Shown here piece after piece: positions 27,101 through 34,761 of a stretch of DNA of 34,761 nt (position 1 is the stretch's first letter; each line of letters begins with the position of its first letter). The position numbers and the translations under genes are program-made. A model generated the notes under the pieces. That model ran no database searches, was not told the DNA's origin, and was given only the letters and a program-made list of their open reading frames with translations. The stretch lies in the NCBI GenBank assembly GCA_020426625.1, contig JAGQPR010000024.1:1-34761 (forward strand). Direction: 5' to 3'. The DNA comes from Planctomycetales bacterium (GTDB lineage Bacteria > Planctomycetota > Planctomycetia > Pirellulales > Pirellulaceae).

Positions 27101-29769
27101 GTCAGCACGTCGTCGCCAGCACCACCATTGAGCAAGTTGTTTGTGCCTGCTACCTCCAGAACGTCATTACCGTCGCCGCCCAGCAAGGTGTTCTGTCCAG
27201 CTCCACCGAACAGCTTGTCGTCACCGCTATCACCGCGCAGTAACGCCTGCCCCGTCCCTTCGTAAATCAGCAGGTCATTCCCAGCCCCTCCACGTATGTC
27301 GACATCAGCAGTTAACGGATAGAGTTCGGAATTCTCAGAGGCCAAGATGCGAATCTTATCGTTTCCATCTCCGGCGTCCGCCAAAATACTCTTCACGCCT
27401 GTAAATCGTTGGGTCATTCCAAAAGCCGACACAGTCAATAGATCGCCTGCCGGTAGGTTTCCTTTCTCGTCAGCGAACGGCACACCGACTGTGATTCGGT
27501 ATTGCTCGTCGGCTTGAGTTGGGTCGTTTGGATCGTAGTTTGCTCGCAGACTTCCCTTCGATCCAACGTGCAATGTCAGCACACCAGTATTCGTATCGAG
27601 GTATGCCAAGTTTGGATCTAATGGCGGGGCAAAAGGATTGGGCACGCAATCAACATCGAAGGAGGCGATTTCGACTTCTCCAATCGTGAATTTCTCTTCG
27701 ACGCCAATCAGATCGGTTCCCACGCGAATTTTGGCGTACAGTCCGGCTGTCAAGACGCCATCGGCAGCGAATAGACAATGCGATAGTTCGCTAAACGGGC
27801 GGATCTTTTGAGGATCGTTGTCAGCGAATCCATCGGGAGAAACCAAGTCGCTTTCGTCGGGCATCGATAGATGCAGTCCGCCGCTTACACCTCCGGTTAC
27901 CTCGGCCTCGACCACCAAGTATTCTGCCGACGCGCCGGCTGCGAATCCGCCATCCAGGTAGACGTGCGAATCGGCATCGATAAACAAGCCATCCAACAGA
28001 TCGAGCCCATCAAAGCCGCCATTATTGTTGATGCCGTCGACAATAAACTTACGCAAGCCAAAGGTGTCGTAGCCGATCGTCACCGCAGCATCGAAGCTGT
28101 AGTTACCTTGGATCACGACGTCGATTCCCAATGAGATTGGATACTTTAGTTCAGCATCCCCGTCGATCTTGGCAGCCGCGGTGAACGAGAACAGCGTCGA
28201 GTCCTTGCCCAGGAGTAGATTCCCAATCTCACCCAGGGGATTATCCAAAATGGGAAACTCGTAATACACGCCTGACGAAAATCGATTCAACAGATCTATG
28301 ATTGGTTGCTTGACTTCCACCGGAACATCAAGGTCATTCACCGAATCAATGAGATTGTGAACATTGGCAGGATTGGCGACCAAGTCCGTCAAGTCCTTGG
28401 CCGTCACATCGGTAATGTCCTTGGCCGCTGGTTTATCACGCAGATCTCCATTCGCTTCGTTACTGAGTAACAAATCGCCAACATTGAACTTGAGCGAGGG
28501 AGCCGCTGGGTCTTCAAACTGATTGGCTACGTCGACCACTTGGACCACCAGCTGGATGATGTCGACCAGTTCGGTGTAACCGCTGCTGGGCAGATAATCG
28601 TCCGCAACTTCGGACAGAGATAGCAGAGTGACATCACCCAGTCCGACCGCATTGGCCAAATCGGACAGTACGGGGATCGGTTCGGTTACAAAGTCAACGA
28701 ACGGATTGATTGGCTCAGCGACTTTTTGAATTGCATCGACTATTGGGCTGAGGATATCACTCAGGTAGCCGCCTACATCAACGGTGATATTCCTGAGCGC
28801 GACCACTGGCGCTTCAGCATCTTCTTCAAATCCGTCCCAATGCATCACGAAATCTGCTGCAATCGACGGAAAGTCCTGGTCAATGAGTGCATCAATATGC
28901 AGAGCAACATTCGCTTGCGTGTCGAATTCTGCCTCGACTAGGAATGACCCATCCTGACCAAACCCCAGCCCGATCGCTACAGACGCAACGAACTGTGTAT
29001 TCAACTGTTCAATGTCACCATCATCCTCAAGCTGGACTCCATCGGTTACTGTCGCATGCAGGAAACCAATGTTGGCGGTCAATTCAGAATCGGGCTGCAA
29101 TCCGGCCACGACTTGCAAGGACAAATCAGTTTGCGGGGACAGATCTAAGATGACACCAGCATTGCTATCGAGAGTAAAGCGAAAATCCGGCCAATCGAAT
29201 CCCAGTGAAGCTTCAATGCCACCCTTGGTAGAAATCTGAAACGGCAGTGCTGGCAAGCCCAAATCAAATGACGCATCGACTCCCAAGTCAAAGCTGACGA
29301 GATTTCGGGTAAGGTGCATGCCGATTTCGACAGAACAATTAGCACCATCATTGTTAATTTGTACCTCGACATCTGACGGATCGACACTACCATCACCGTT
29401 GTGGTCGGCCAGAATATCAAGCGGTCCGCCGTGTAGAACTGCAAACAAAGCTTGCTGGATGGTGGGCTCAAGCACATCGTCTTCCAAATTCCCCAACGCG
29501 CCTCCCAGCGTGTCCGCCAGATTATCCAGGAATTGCCCAGCTTCTCCGATCCGATCGCCAATCACCGGCAACGACTGCCCGATGGTAATCGCTTGCTTGA
29601 TGTCCACTTGTAGCGTGTTGATTTGATCCTTCAAATCGTTAGCAAGTGCCGAGTAGTCGCAGTTGAGCAGAAAGCGATCTTCCAAACTTTCAACCAGCAA
29701 ACTTCGCAATCGATTTCGCGCGGGACCACGGAAAATGGCAGGTGACACAGGACGAACTAATCGATGCAT
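24199..29769 (-). CDS. Giant RTX/haemolysin-type calcium-binding exported protein
   Basis: 1856 residues. The basic N-terminus has ESLEDRFLLN (28-36), the same type of motif as in the two plus-strand giants. A single dockerin-type EF-hand loop, DHNGDGSVDPSD, lies near residue 122. Residues about 150-780 form a large beta-rich region I cannot assign to a named domain. RTX nonapeptides (GGxGxDxLxGGxG) occur in two blocks, about 824-971 and 1699-1767. Between them is a long region of beta strands with scattered GxGxD motifs (for example GSGNDTLVV, GAGDDQVKL), which suggests a degenerate parallel beta-roll. By family it binds calcium outside the cell. No type I secretion transporter is in the window. 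AGGA lies 8 nt before the ATG. Possible cell-surface, matrix or adhesin role; not determined. Confidence 0.87.
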   Translation of the reverse strand: MHRLVRPVSPAIFRGPARNRLRSLLVESLEDRFLLNCDYSALANDLKDQINTLQVDIKQAITIGQSLPVIGDRIGEAGQFLDNLADTLGGALGNLEDDVLEPTIQQALFAVLHGGPLDILADHNGDGSVDPSDVEVQINNDGANCSVEIGMHLTRNLVSFDLGVDASFDLGLPALPFQISTKGGIEASLGFDWPDFRFTLDSNAGVILDLSPQTDLSLQVVAGLQPDSELTANIGFLHATVTDGVQLEDDGDIEQLNTQFVASVAIGLGFGQDGSFLVEAEFDTQANVALHIDALIDQDFPSIAADFVMHWDGFEEDAEAPVVALRNITVDVGGYLSDILSPIVDAIQKVAEPINPFVDFVTEPIPVLSDLANAVGLGDVTLLSLSEVADDYLPSSGYTELVDIIQLVVQVVDVANQFEDPAAPSLKFNVGDLLLSNEANGDLRDKPAAKDITDVTAKDLTDLVANPANVHNLIDSVNDLDVPVEVKQPIIDLLNRFSSGVYYEFPILDNPLGEIGNLLLGKDSTLFSFTAAAKIDGDAELKYPISLGIDVVIQGNYSFDAAVTIGYDTFGLRKFIVDGINNNGGFDGLDLLDGLFIDADSHVYLDGGFAAGASAEYLVVEAEVTGGVSGGLHLSMPDESDLVSPDGFADNDPQKIRPFSELSHCLFAADGVLTAGLYAKIRVGTDLIGVEEKFTIGEVEIASFDVDCVPNPFAPPLDPNLAYLDTNTGVLTLHVGSKGSLRANYDPNDPTQADEQYRITVGVPFADEKGNLPAGDLLTVSAFGMTQRFTGVKSILADAGDGNDKIRILASENSELYPLTADVDIRGGAGNDLLIYEGTGQALLRGDSGDDKLFGGAGQNTLLGGDGNDVLEVAGTNNLLNGGAGDDVLTGGPGYNALGAVFYQGIILNESGNDYLVGGQGNNFMRGGAGDDTLLAGPGTDDLDGEAGNDHLSAGSGRAMLVGNRGDDYITWNVGDGIPLLIDGGGVGEANTLGLVGTDADELLLLGKDSSSNALKIAGLTSSPFLATHMQIVAFEGLAGAEQILVEPLTGTDAQQVGLNLGDVLKGKNALGDAVVDKIVVQGSQSADTLFVSKELAVLKPEQPAVPPSTERTPAILGGITKVVGMPNYVVRLANVEDDLLVTSRNGDDTIVVQSITGPTQIHAGSGNDTLVVQAADPGVLNDPVKLPDYPVELNVDGGQGNNRLSIDQSSSLIPLSNTFQSQHFISDLLELNFTATGGNLKGGVELITGQYNDSVTILDTLSKVPMSLDTRAGSDVVRLGASADLAPNGNLNSIQGPLSIETGQGENALVLYDRTDLSGNQHVAITSNQILGMVGPVDNVPLDYQATQGQLVLGVFGSNFGKDNFQILYPTAHTSILSGAGDDQVKLVGSDFIVAVAGEDGDDLLEVGATVNSLNGINAGVLFFGGSGQDTLNVNDKSTTTDQVFALGQDSIQRLGGGAIKFDNTLEQLGLSQGSGDDRLEIAALPLSLLSLVAIGNSGSDRLTGPDSNSLFVIDSNNAGVVNGQLQFSSFESLQGGNGNDIFRFQGSGKLSSALVGAGGFDQLDYSQLNSNIAVNWQTHSATRVPIFSSIESLVGSSGQTVIIGPNLPTQWSVSDVDAGVMNTLAEGPIQFAAVGFLTGGTSVDVFSIGQSGQLSGRILDQGGMADRVEYTQLTEAVQVNLSSGQASRVSKGIIGIEQIYGGSNNDILIGSDANNVLLGMDGNDVIVGLGGDDILDGGAGQDILIGGLGVDLLQGGGGDDLIIANRTTYDTNLTALQAFGSEWTNAALTYEARVDRIRTGVGPNGTYRLNTSTVFDDAAVDTVFGQDDRDWIFATLSGASVDQLLDLAANEFVN
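24469..24675 (-). repeat. C-terminal RTX calcium-binding block
   Basis: About seven consecutive RTX nonapeptides, from YGGSNNDIL through GGAGQDILIG to QGGGGDDLI, near residues 1699-1767. About 90 residues follow to the C-terminus, a place where many RTX proteins keep their secretion signal. Confidence 0.85.
26856..27300 (-). repeat. Central RTX calcium-binding block
   Basis: A run of RTX nonapeptides near residues 824-971, including GGAGNDLL, GGAGQNTLLGGDGNDVL, GGAGDDVLTGG, GGQGNNFMRGGAGDDTLLAG and GNRGDDYI. It is interrupted by one ~20-residue non-matching segment (ALGAVFYQGIILNES). Confidence 0.85.
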
Positions 29770-30002
29770 CGTAGAGTTCCTAGATTAACTTGGCATGCAT
29801 CAACGGCGAACCAAAAACAGCCGTGGACGCAGGTATCTAAGAACTCAAACGTAAACCTTAGCGGAACCTGCCGCTTAAAAACAAAATCTCACAAGAATTC
29901 TGCAGTTGGCAACTCACTCTCGTGACCTCAACAGGTAAAGATGCGCCACTTTCCGCTTGGCGCACTAGGGCAATTTTGACTGGTTGCAATGATGAAATAG
30001 AG
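29770..30002. other. Intergenic region between WD40 kinase gene and RTX gene
   Basis: 233 bp. It holds a good hairpin near the kinase end (29942-29964), and should hold the RTX promoter. AGGA at 29778-29781 (minus strand) is the likely RTX ribosome site. No further element could be supported. Confidence 0.5.
29942..29964 (-). terminator. Probable terminator of the sigma-WD40 kinase unit
   Basis: Perfect 7-bp inverted repeat TGCGCCA/TGGCGCA with a 9-nt loop, about 40 nt past the kinase stop. On the minus strand it is followed by TCTTTA, a short T-rich stretch. This is the clearest terminator-like hairpin in the window. Confidence 0.45.
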
Positions 30003-33000
30003 TCAATTCCCACTGCTTTCGATGGTCCGGTGTGAAGCAATCAACGCTTCCGCTTCGCGGATTAACACTTCGTTTTGTATGCGCTGCTCCCAATACCGAG
30101 AGTACTGCGTCGTCTTGGTGGTCGCCAAATGGCTACCTGAGACGCTCCAACTGAGCTTTTTCAGCCAGCTTTTCGCGGAATCGATATCGCCGCGAGCGGC
30201 TTGGATCAGAGCCATGACAACCAAGTCCTCTTCGCCGCCACCGCTGCCATGTGCCTCTATCGCGGTTTGCTCAGCTTTTAGCGCTTCGTCGAGATTGCCA
30301 ACTCGATAGTTCACGAGTGCTCGGGTATTGTTGTATGAATGCCGTAACGCCCGGCTTGTCGCACTTTGGCAAGCGTATTCTGAACGCTCGAGCATCAACT
30401 CGGACCGGTCCACAAAATCGGGAGTCAAGGCCAAAGCCCAGGCTAAATCATTTGCTTGGGAAGCATCCTCCGTTGCTTGTCGGTCTAGAACAAGCTGCTC
30501 CATGTGCGTACGATAGCCTTCTGAATCCGCTTGCGCCAATTTCAGTAACGCCCAATAGAATTGATAATTCCCTTTAGGATTCAGCTGCTTTGCCTTCAAC
30601 AAATCCTGTTCAGCATCAAGCCATCTGCCAAGTTGAGCATTGGCGTTGCTACGGCGTTCCAATTGTCTGGTTTTAGTCGCATGCTGCAGTTCCTGAGTCA
30701 AATGAAACAGGGTTTTGTAAGCATCACGTTCACGTTCCGACTCCTGAGCTTTGGTTTCATGCCAGGCCAGCGTAGCTTCCTGATGCAATTTGAATCGTTC
30801 GGTGGAATCTAAATCGCTGGATGCATAATGGTAGATCAAACTGTTGCATCCCAACAACAAGGCCTGATCCCACTCGGAATATGCTAACGTCGGTTGAGTT
30901 TCCACGAACACCGCTAGATTTAGGGCTTCCGCATGCGTCTGCAAATCCCACAGGCGCACGATACTGCAGCCACCAGAGTTGACTCCAGCCGAAACCAAGC
31001 GTTCTCCATCCGGCAGAAATAGCAGATCGCAGACTTGTTGCTCTGGCAGTACTATACGACGAGGGAGCAGATTCAATTCTGGTAATTGATTAGCACTGTC
31101 TGTAGTGTCTACGTTCCAAAAATGCACGTTCGAGCCGTGGCCTCCAGCCACCAAAAGCGTACCCTCCGGATTGAATTCCAAACAGTCGATGCGGTTCAGC
31201 TCTGGCAGGGAATGACATTGGATGCTCTGTCTTTCGTGAGACCAAAACCAAAGCCTGCCTTCATCGTCAGTCGCCGCTAGCCAACCGCGGCAGTGCGCTG
31301 CCAAACTGGTGATCGCCGCGGACGAGCCCTGCCATTGCCGGAGCAGCTTTCCTTCCTCCACATCCCACAGCATCACCTTTCCATCACTTGCACCTGTAAC
31401 GACACGTTTGTCGTCCAGAACGGCCACATCGGCAACTCGGCTGCCTTGATGGTTAAGCACATGCAAACAGTTGCCCGAAGCCGTTTCCCAAATCCTAGCC
31501 GTACCATCCAGGCTGCCCGAGACTATCCAGTGGCCACCAGGGGCGACTGCGAGCTTGCTTGTCCAATCCGTATGTCCCTGGAGGCTTCGCACGACTTTTC
31601 CGTTGCGGTCTGACAATGTCAAAGCAAACTCGCCAGCCGCCTGACCGAAATGAGTTTGATTCTTGGCGGCTCCAGTAACCAACAATGGCTGACCAGGAAT
31701 CGCCCCCACGTCACTGATAAATGTCTTTTGCACGCTGATTCCGGAAGGCGGCTTGGGGGTTACGCAACTCCAGATGCGAACATGTGAATCGCTACCGCAG
31801 GTAGCGACCAAGGTTCCATCCGGGCTAATACAGCCGCTATAGGTGAATTGCTGGTGCGATGGAAACTCGCGATAGATCTGACTCGTGCGGGCATTGATCA
31901 GCTGGGTATAGCCGGCTGATTGGCAGACGACCAAGGTCGAGCCGTCCGGACCAAATCGCATCGAGCTTATGCTGCCGTTGGGATTGGAGTGTCTGGTCAA
32001 CAACTCGCCGTCGGGCCATTGCCAGACTAAGACTTGACCACCGAATGTTGCGGCAGCAAGCAAAGTACCATCTGGGCTGAACTCGACGTCGCGCACGTCG
32101 CGCAAATCATCCTGCTGGAATACCGTTTGCCCGGTTTCGATACTGCTGACGACCAATTTTCCGTCGCGACCGCCGGAGGCTAAGTATTGTCCGCCCGGGT
32201 GAAAGCTGACGCTGAAGACGTTGTGTTGGTGATGTTTCAGGTTGTGGACCAACTGCCAAGTCGCCGTCGAATAAGTTCTTGCGATTCCGTCCGAACAAGC
32301 GACCGCCAGCAGTTGTCCATCGCCGCTGAATTCAATCGCGAACGGGCTATAGCTCTCAGCGATCTGTGCGATGGATTGCCCATTGGACAGATCCCAGATA
32401 TTGATCACGCCTTTTTTCTGGTCACTCCATGAAACGTCGCATGTCGCCAACAGCTTTCCTGCGGGGTGAAAGCTCAGGCCGAGTATTTGCCCCTGATGCC
32501 CATGCAGCTGAAAACGTGGCTGGCCAGTCTCCACATCCCAAACAATTGTCTCTCCCGCTTGAGGCAAACCCCAAATGCCACTGGCGGACGCAAGCAATCG
32601 ACCATCGCGACTAAAACGGCAGATTCTAGCTCCCATGGTATGTCCGCACAAATCAAACAACTCGGGATGACTCGCCCGCTTGAGATAGTGCCATTCCCAA
32701 TTGCGGCGGTCTTCTGGGCACGATTCCAATATCTGACGAGCGCGGTTCACGTCCTTGGTCTTATCTTGGTTGGCCAAAGCAATTTGATGCAGGTAGAGCA
32801 GCTGTTGACTCATTCGATCTTGCTGCGCGATCGTCGTCATCGCCTGAGTCATTCGACCTACCGCGTCCTCTGCTTGAATGCGGCGTTCCACCGATTGGAT
32901 CCACAGGAAAGAGACGACCATCAGGCTGACGAGCACCGATGTGACGAGCGAAAAAGAAAGACTCGCAATCAAGGGCTTGCGTCGGACCCACTTGAGATAC

Positions 33001-34181
33001 TGGTCGATCAGCCCAGCTGGCCTCGCTGCAATTGGTTCGTTGTCGAGAAATCGCTGTAGATCTTTCGATAGCAAGCTGGCGCTTGCATAACGATCGGCTG
33101 GCCGCTTTTCCAAACACTTTAAGCAGATCGTTTCCAGGTCTCGCGGCAACCCCCGAACAATCGAGCGAGGGGCTGCTGGCGGCTCATGAACAACCAGACG
33201 CAGCGTCTCCAGCGGAGACGGAGCTTCGAAAGGCGTCCGCCCAGTGAGCATTTGATACAAGATGGCTCCCAGCGAATACACATCAGCTTGCGACTGTGGC
33301 AAGCCTTGGCCTGCATTGGCCTGTTCCGGCGCCATGAAGGCAGGCGTGCCTAGAATGGCACCGGTGAGTGTTGCCATCGACGTCTGCCCAATGAACTTTG
33401 CCAAACCAAAGTCGGTAATTTTGGGTGTTACGTCGCGGAGCGGGCTGACCAAAACACTCTGGCGATGTTCCGACAAATCTCCAGGACATTGCTCGTCGGC
33501 TTGCTCCGCCTGTTGCGGCAACTGTAGAATCACGTTGGCGGGCTTGAGATCGCGATGGAAGATACCGCGCTGATTGGCATGCGCAATCGCGTCAGCTAAC
33601 TTCCTCACAATCTCAGCTGCCTCAACAGGCCGACACGGTCCTGGATGTTGGGCCAACCATTCGTGCAAGTTGACGCCCGGACAATAGGCTGAGGCAATGT
33701 AATGAATGGGGCCAACCTGCCCCGCGTCGAAAACTTGGACGATATTCGGATGTTCCAGATTGGCGGCAGCACGCGCCTCGTTTTGAAAGCGTTTTCGCAA
33801 ATCCGTATCGATGTGCACGCCCACGTGTGGGATCTTCAGCGCGACGCGACGCCCAATGTGCCGATCTACTGCGAGAAAAACGATACCATAGCTGCCACGA
33901 CCAATCTCCGCCGAGATTTGAAAGCGACCAAAGTGTCTTGGCCGCACGTTGCCTAGACTATTTTCTATTGTATTTCGCGCCTGGTCTGTCTGAGTATCGA
34001 CGAAGGAAGATGCGTCCGAGCTACGAGCCGAGGCAACAAGACGCAACAGCTGAATCGTCCGCAATCGTCCAGCGTTTTGCGAATCCAACGCCGCGGCGTC
34101 GGGCAATTGGCCGTTGGCAATCGCTTCATCTAGCCAAAGCAGCTCCTCTTCCCAATCAGTCGAATCCAGACCTGGCCCCAT
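30003..34181 (-). CDS. Ser/Thr protein kinase fused to WD40 propellers and TPR-like C-terminus
   Basis: 1392 residues. Kinase domain at about 87-378: GRGSYG loop, VALK with Lys116, HRDLKPAN with Asp211, TDFG with Asp257, MAPEQ at 283-287, so it should be active. Between the catalytic loop and DFG there are roughly 28 residues more than usual, rich in Gln/Glu. One membrane segment (about 404-428) follows the kinase domain. Then a short coiled region and 13-14 WD40 repeats (about 500-1110), with typical LAS.S.DG....W pieces, likely two seven-bladed propellers outside the membrane. The C-terminus (about 1160-1390) is helical and TPR-like (LGRWLDAEQDLLKAKQLNP). The ATG begins directly after the stop of the ECF sigma gene, which points to translational coupling. 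The propellers could sense or bind a partner; ligand unknown. Confidence 0.93.
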   Translation of the reverse strand: MGPGLDSTDWEEELLWLDEAIANGQLPDAAALDSQNAGRLRTIQLLRLVASARSSDASSFVDTQTDQARNTIENSLGNVRPRHFGRFQISAEIGRGSYGIVFLAVDRHIGRRVALKIPHVGVHIDTDLRKRFQNEARAAANLEHPNIVQVFDAGQVGPIHYIASAYCPGVNLHEWLAQHPGPCRPVEAAEIVRKLADAIAHANQRGIFHRDLKPANVILQLPQQAEQADEQCPGDLSEHRQSVLVSPLRDVTPKITDFGLAKFIGQTSMATLTGAILGTPAFMAPEQANAGQGLPQSQADVYSLGAILYQMLTGRTPFEAPSPLETLRLVVHEPPAAPRSIVRGLPRDLETICLKCLEKRPADRYASASLLSKDLQRFLDNEPIAARPAGLIDQYLKWVRRKPLIASLSFSLVTSVLVSLMVVSFLWIQSVERRIQAEDAVGRMTQAMTTIAQQDRMSQQLLYLHQIALANQDKTKDVNRARQILESCPEDRRNWEWHYLKRASHPELFDLCGHTMGARICRFSRDGRLLASASGIWGLPQAGETIVWDVETGQPRFQLHGHQGQILGLSFHPAGKLLATCDVSWSDQKKGVINIWDLSNGQSIAQIAESYSPFAIEFSGDGQLLAVACSDGIARTYSTATWQLVHNLKHHQHNVFSVSFHPGGQYLASGGRDGKLVVSSIETGQTVFQQDDLRDVRDVEFSPDGTLLAAATFGGQVLVWQWPDGELLTRHSNPNGSISSMRFGPDGSTLVVCQSAGYTQLINARTSQIYREFPSHQQFTYSGCISPDGTLVATCGSDSHVRIWSCVTPKPPSGISVQKTFISDVGAIPGQPLLVTGAAKNQTHFGQAAGEFALTLSDRNGKVVRSLQGHTDWTSKLAVAPGGHWIVSGSLDGTARIWETASGNCLHVLNHQGSRVADVAVLDDKRVVTGASDGKVMLWDVEEGKLLRQWQGSSAAITSLAAHCRGWLAATDDEGRLWFWSHERQSIQCHSLPELNRIDCLEFNPEGTLLVAGGHGSNVHFWNVDTTDSANQLPELNLLPRRIVLPEQQVCDLLFLPDGERLVSAGVNSGGCSIVRLWDLQTHAEALNLAVFVETQPTLAYSEWDQALLLGCNSLIYHYASSDLDSTERFKLHQEATLAWHETKAQESERERDAYKTLFHLTQELQHATKTRQLERRSNANAQLGRWLDAEQDLLKAKQLNPKGNYQFYWALLKLAQADSEGYRTHMEQLVLDRQATEDASQANDLAWALALTPDFVDRSELMLERSEYACQSATSRALRHSYNNTRALVNYRVGNLDEALKAEQTAIEAHGSGGGEEDLVVMALIQAARGDIDSAKSWLKKLSWSVSGSHLATTKTTQYSRYWEQRIQNEVLIREAEALIASHRTIESSGN

Positions 34182-34761
34182 CTAGTTCATCTCCAATTGG
34201 CTGCGCAAGCGATCGATGGCCCGGATCAACAGTTTCTGAGCTGCGTTGGTCGAACGCTGCAGGCGACTGGCTATTTCCTCAAACGAACATCGCTCGAAGT
34301 ATCTCCAGCGGATCACCTGCTGATAGTCATCGGGTAAACACGCTAAAGCTGTTTCGACTTGCTGCATGGTTTCCTGCGTAATGAACTGTCCGCTGGGTGT
34401 GTCCAGCTGAGCCCCCAAGGCATCGCCCCAATTGCCTGAGGAGCCCTCTCCAATCAGATTGACTTCACGATGAGCGGAACGTTTCTGAGTATCCCGGTAG
34501 CGACGCCGAAAATCGGCTAAATTGTTTTGGAGCATCACCCTCAACCAAGCCAGCAGTTCATCCTGGGTATGGCTCTCAAATTTCCCGAATGCGACCTGTG
34601 CCTCCAGGAATGTTTCTTGGACGATATCAGATGCCCCTCCCTTGGCACGCAAGTCCCCGTCCAACTCCCGCTCAGCGATCAGGGTCAAATAATCGCGGAA
34701 GGCGTCCAGCAAACTGCCCAGCGCTTCCGCCGAACCAGCTCGCGCGGACTCGATCAGATCG
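34182..34761 (-). CDS. ECF-type RNA polymerase sigma factor (5' end outside window)
   Basis: The frame stays open to the right edge, so the first residues are missing; at least 192 residues are visible. Region 2 shows as DLRAKGGASDIVQETFLEAQVAFGKF, close to the usual DLVQETFL core, followed by LLAWLRVMLQNNLADFRRRY. Region 4 is in LPDDYQQVIRWRYFERCSFEEIASRLQRSTNAAQKLLIRAIDRL, a helix-turn-helix. The TTG at 34712 is not a believable start because family-like sequence (LIESARAGSAEALGSLL) continues upstream. The stop directly abuts the WD40 kinase ATG, so both are probably expressed together and may act in one signal path. Confidence 0.9.
   Translation of the reverse strand, partial: DLIESARAGSAEALGSLLDAFRDYLTLIAERELDGDLRAKGGASDIVQETFLEAQVAFGKFESHTQDELLAWLRVMLQNNLADFRRRYRDTQKRSAHREVNLIGEGSSGNWGDALGAQLDTPSGQFITQETMQQVETALACLPDDYQQVIRWRYFERCSFEEIASRLQRSTNAAQKLLIRAIDRLRSQLEMN

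Noticed and set aside
32466..33059. Open frame of 197 codons opposite the WD40 kinase gene
   Set aside because: Antisense to clear kinase and WD40 coding sequence, no domain seen.
33827..34381. Open frame of 184 codons across the sigma-kinase junction on the plus strand
   Set aside because: Antisense to two strongly supported genes, with a low-complexity product.

Overview
The window looks like chromosomal DNA of a planctomycete, most likely of the Pirellulales type. The grounds are a PSCyt1/DUF1549/DUF1553 plus DUF1501 gene pair, two ECF sigma factor-Ser/Thr kinase pairs (one kinase fused to WD40 propellers), and three giant secreted-type proteins that each carry an N-terminal basic stretch followed by an L-E-x-R-x-L-L motif. 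This assignment rests on protein families only; no rRNA or other phylogenetic marker is present.

Left half, plus strand (1-19852). The window opens inside the 3' part of a SPINDLY/OGT-type O-GlcNAc transferase gene (1-876). Two giant genes follow. The first (about 2.7 kaa) chains 17 ELWxxDGT repeats, a GEVED-like domain, an irregular beta-rich region, a CARDB domain, a dockerin-like EF-hand pair, an embedded lipase-like alpha/beta-hydrolase, three Calx-beta-like repeats and a DUF11-like domain. The second (1827 aa) has a possible cohesin-like N-terminal domain, six tandem-95 (cadherin/Ig-like) repeats, and the same 198-residue CARDB-dockerin module as its neighbour. After a 438-bp gap come a PSCyt1-DUF1549-DUF1553 gene and a DUF1501 gene joined by an ATGA overlap.

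Right half, minus strand (34761-19855, read right to left). An ECF sigma factor (cut by the window end) abuts a WD40-fused Ser/Thr kinase, which ends in front of a likely terminator hairpin. Next is a third giant gene (1856 aa) with two blocks of RTX/haemolysin-type calcium-binding repeats. Then comes a second ECF sigma factor overlapping a membrane Ser/Thr kinase gene by 53 bp, and finally a membrane acyltransferase-3 protein with an ankyrin domain inserted between two membrane segments. The plus and minus blocks meet tail to tail with 2 bp between stop codons, at about 19853.

How it may work together (inference): the giants look like cell-surface or matrix proteins with calcium-dependent modules (dockerin EF-hands, RTX, Calx-beta-like). 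The glycosyltransferase and acyltransferase could modify surface polymers, and the sigma/kinase pairs could control expression. The least ordinary items are the ankyrin-in-acyltransferase insertion within a sigma-kinase-acyltransferase gene string, the hydrolase embedded in a giant repeat protein, and the conserved internal CARDB-dockerin module beside a candidate cohesin-like domain. No tRNA, rRNA, CRISPR array, transposase or phage gene was seen.
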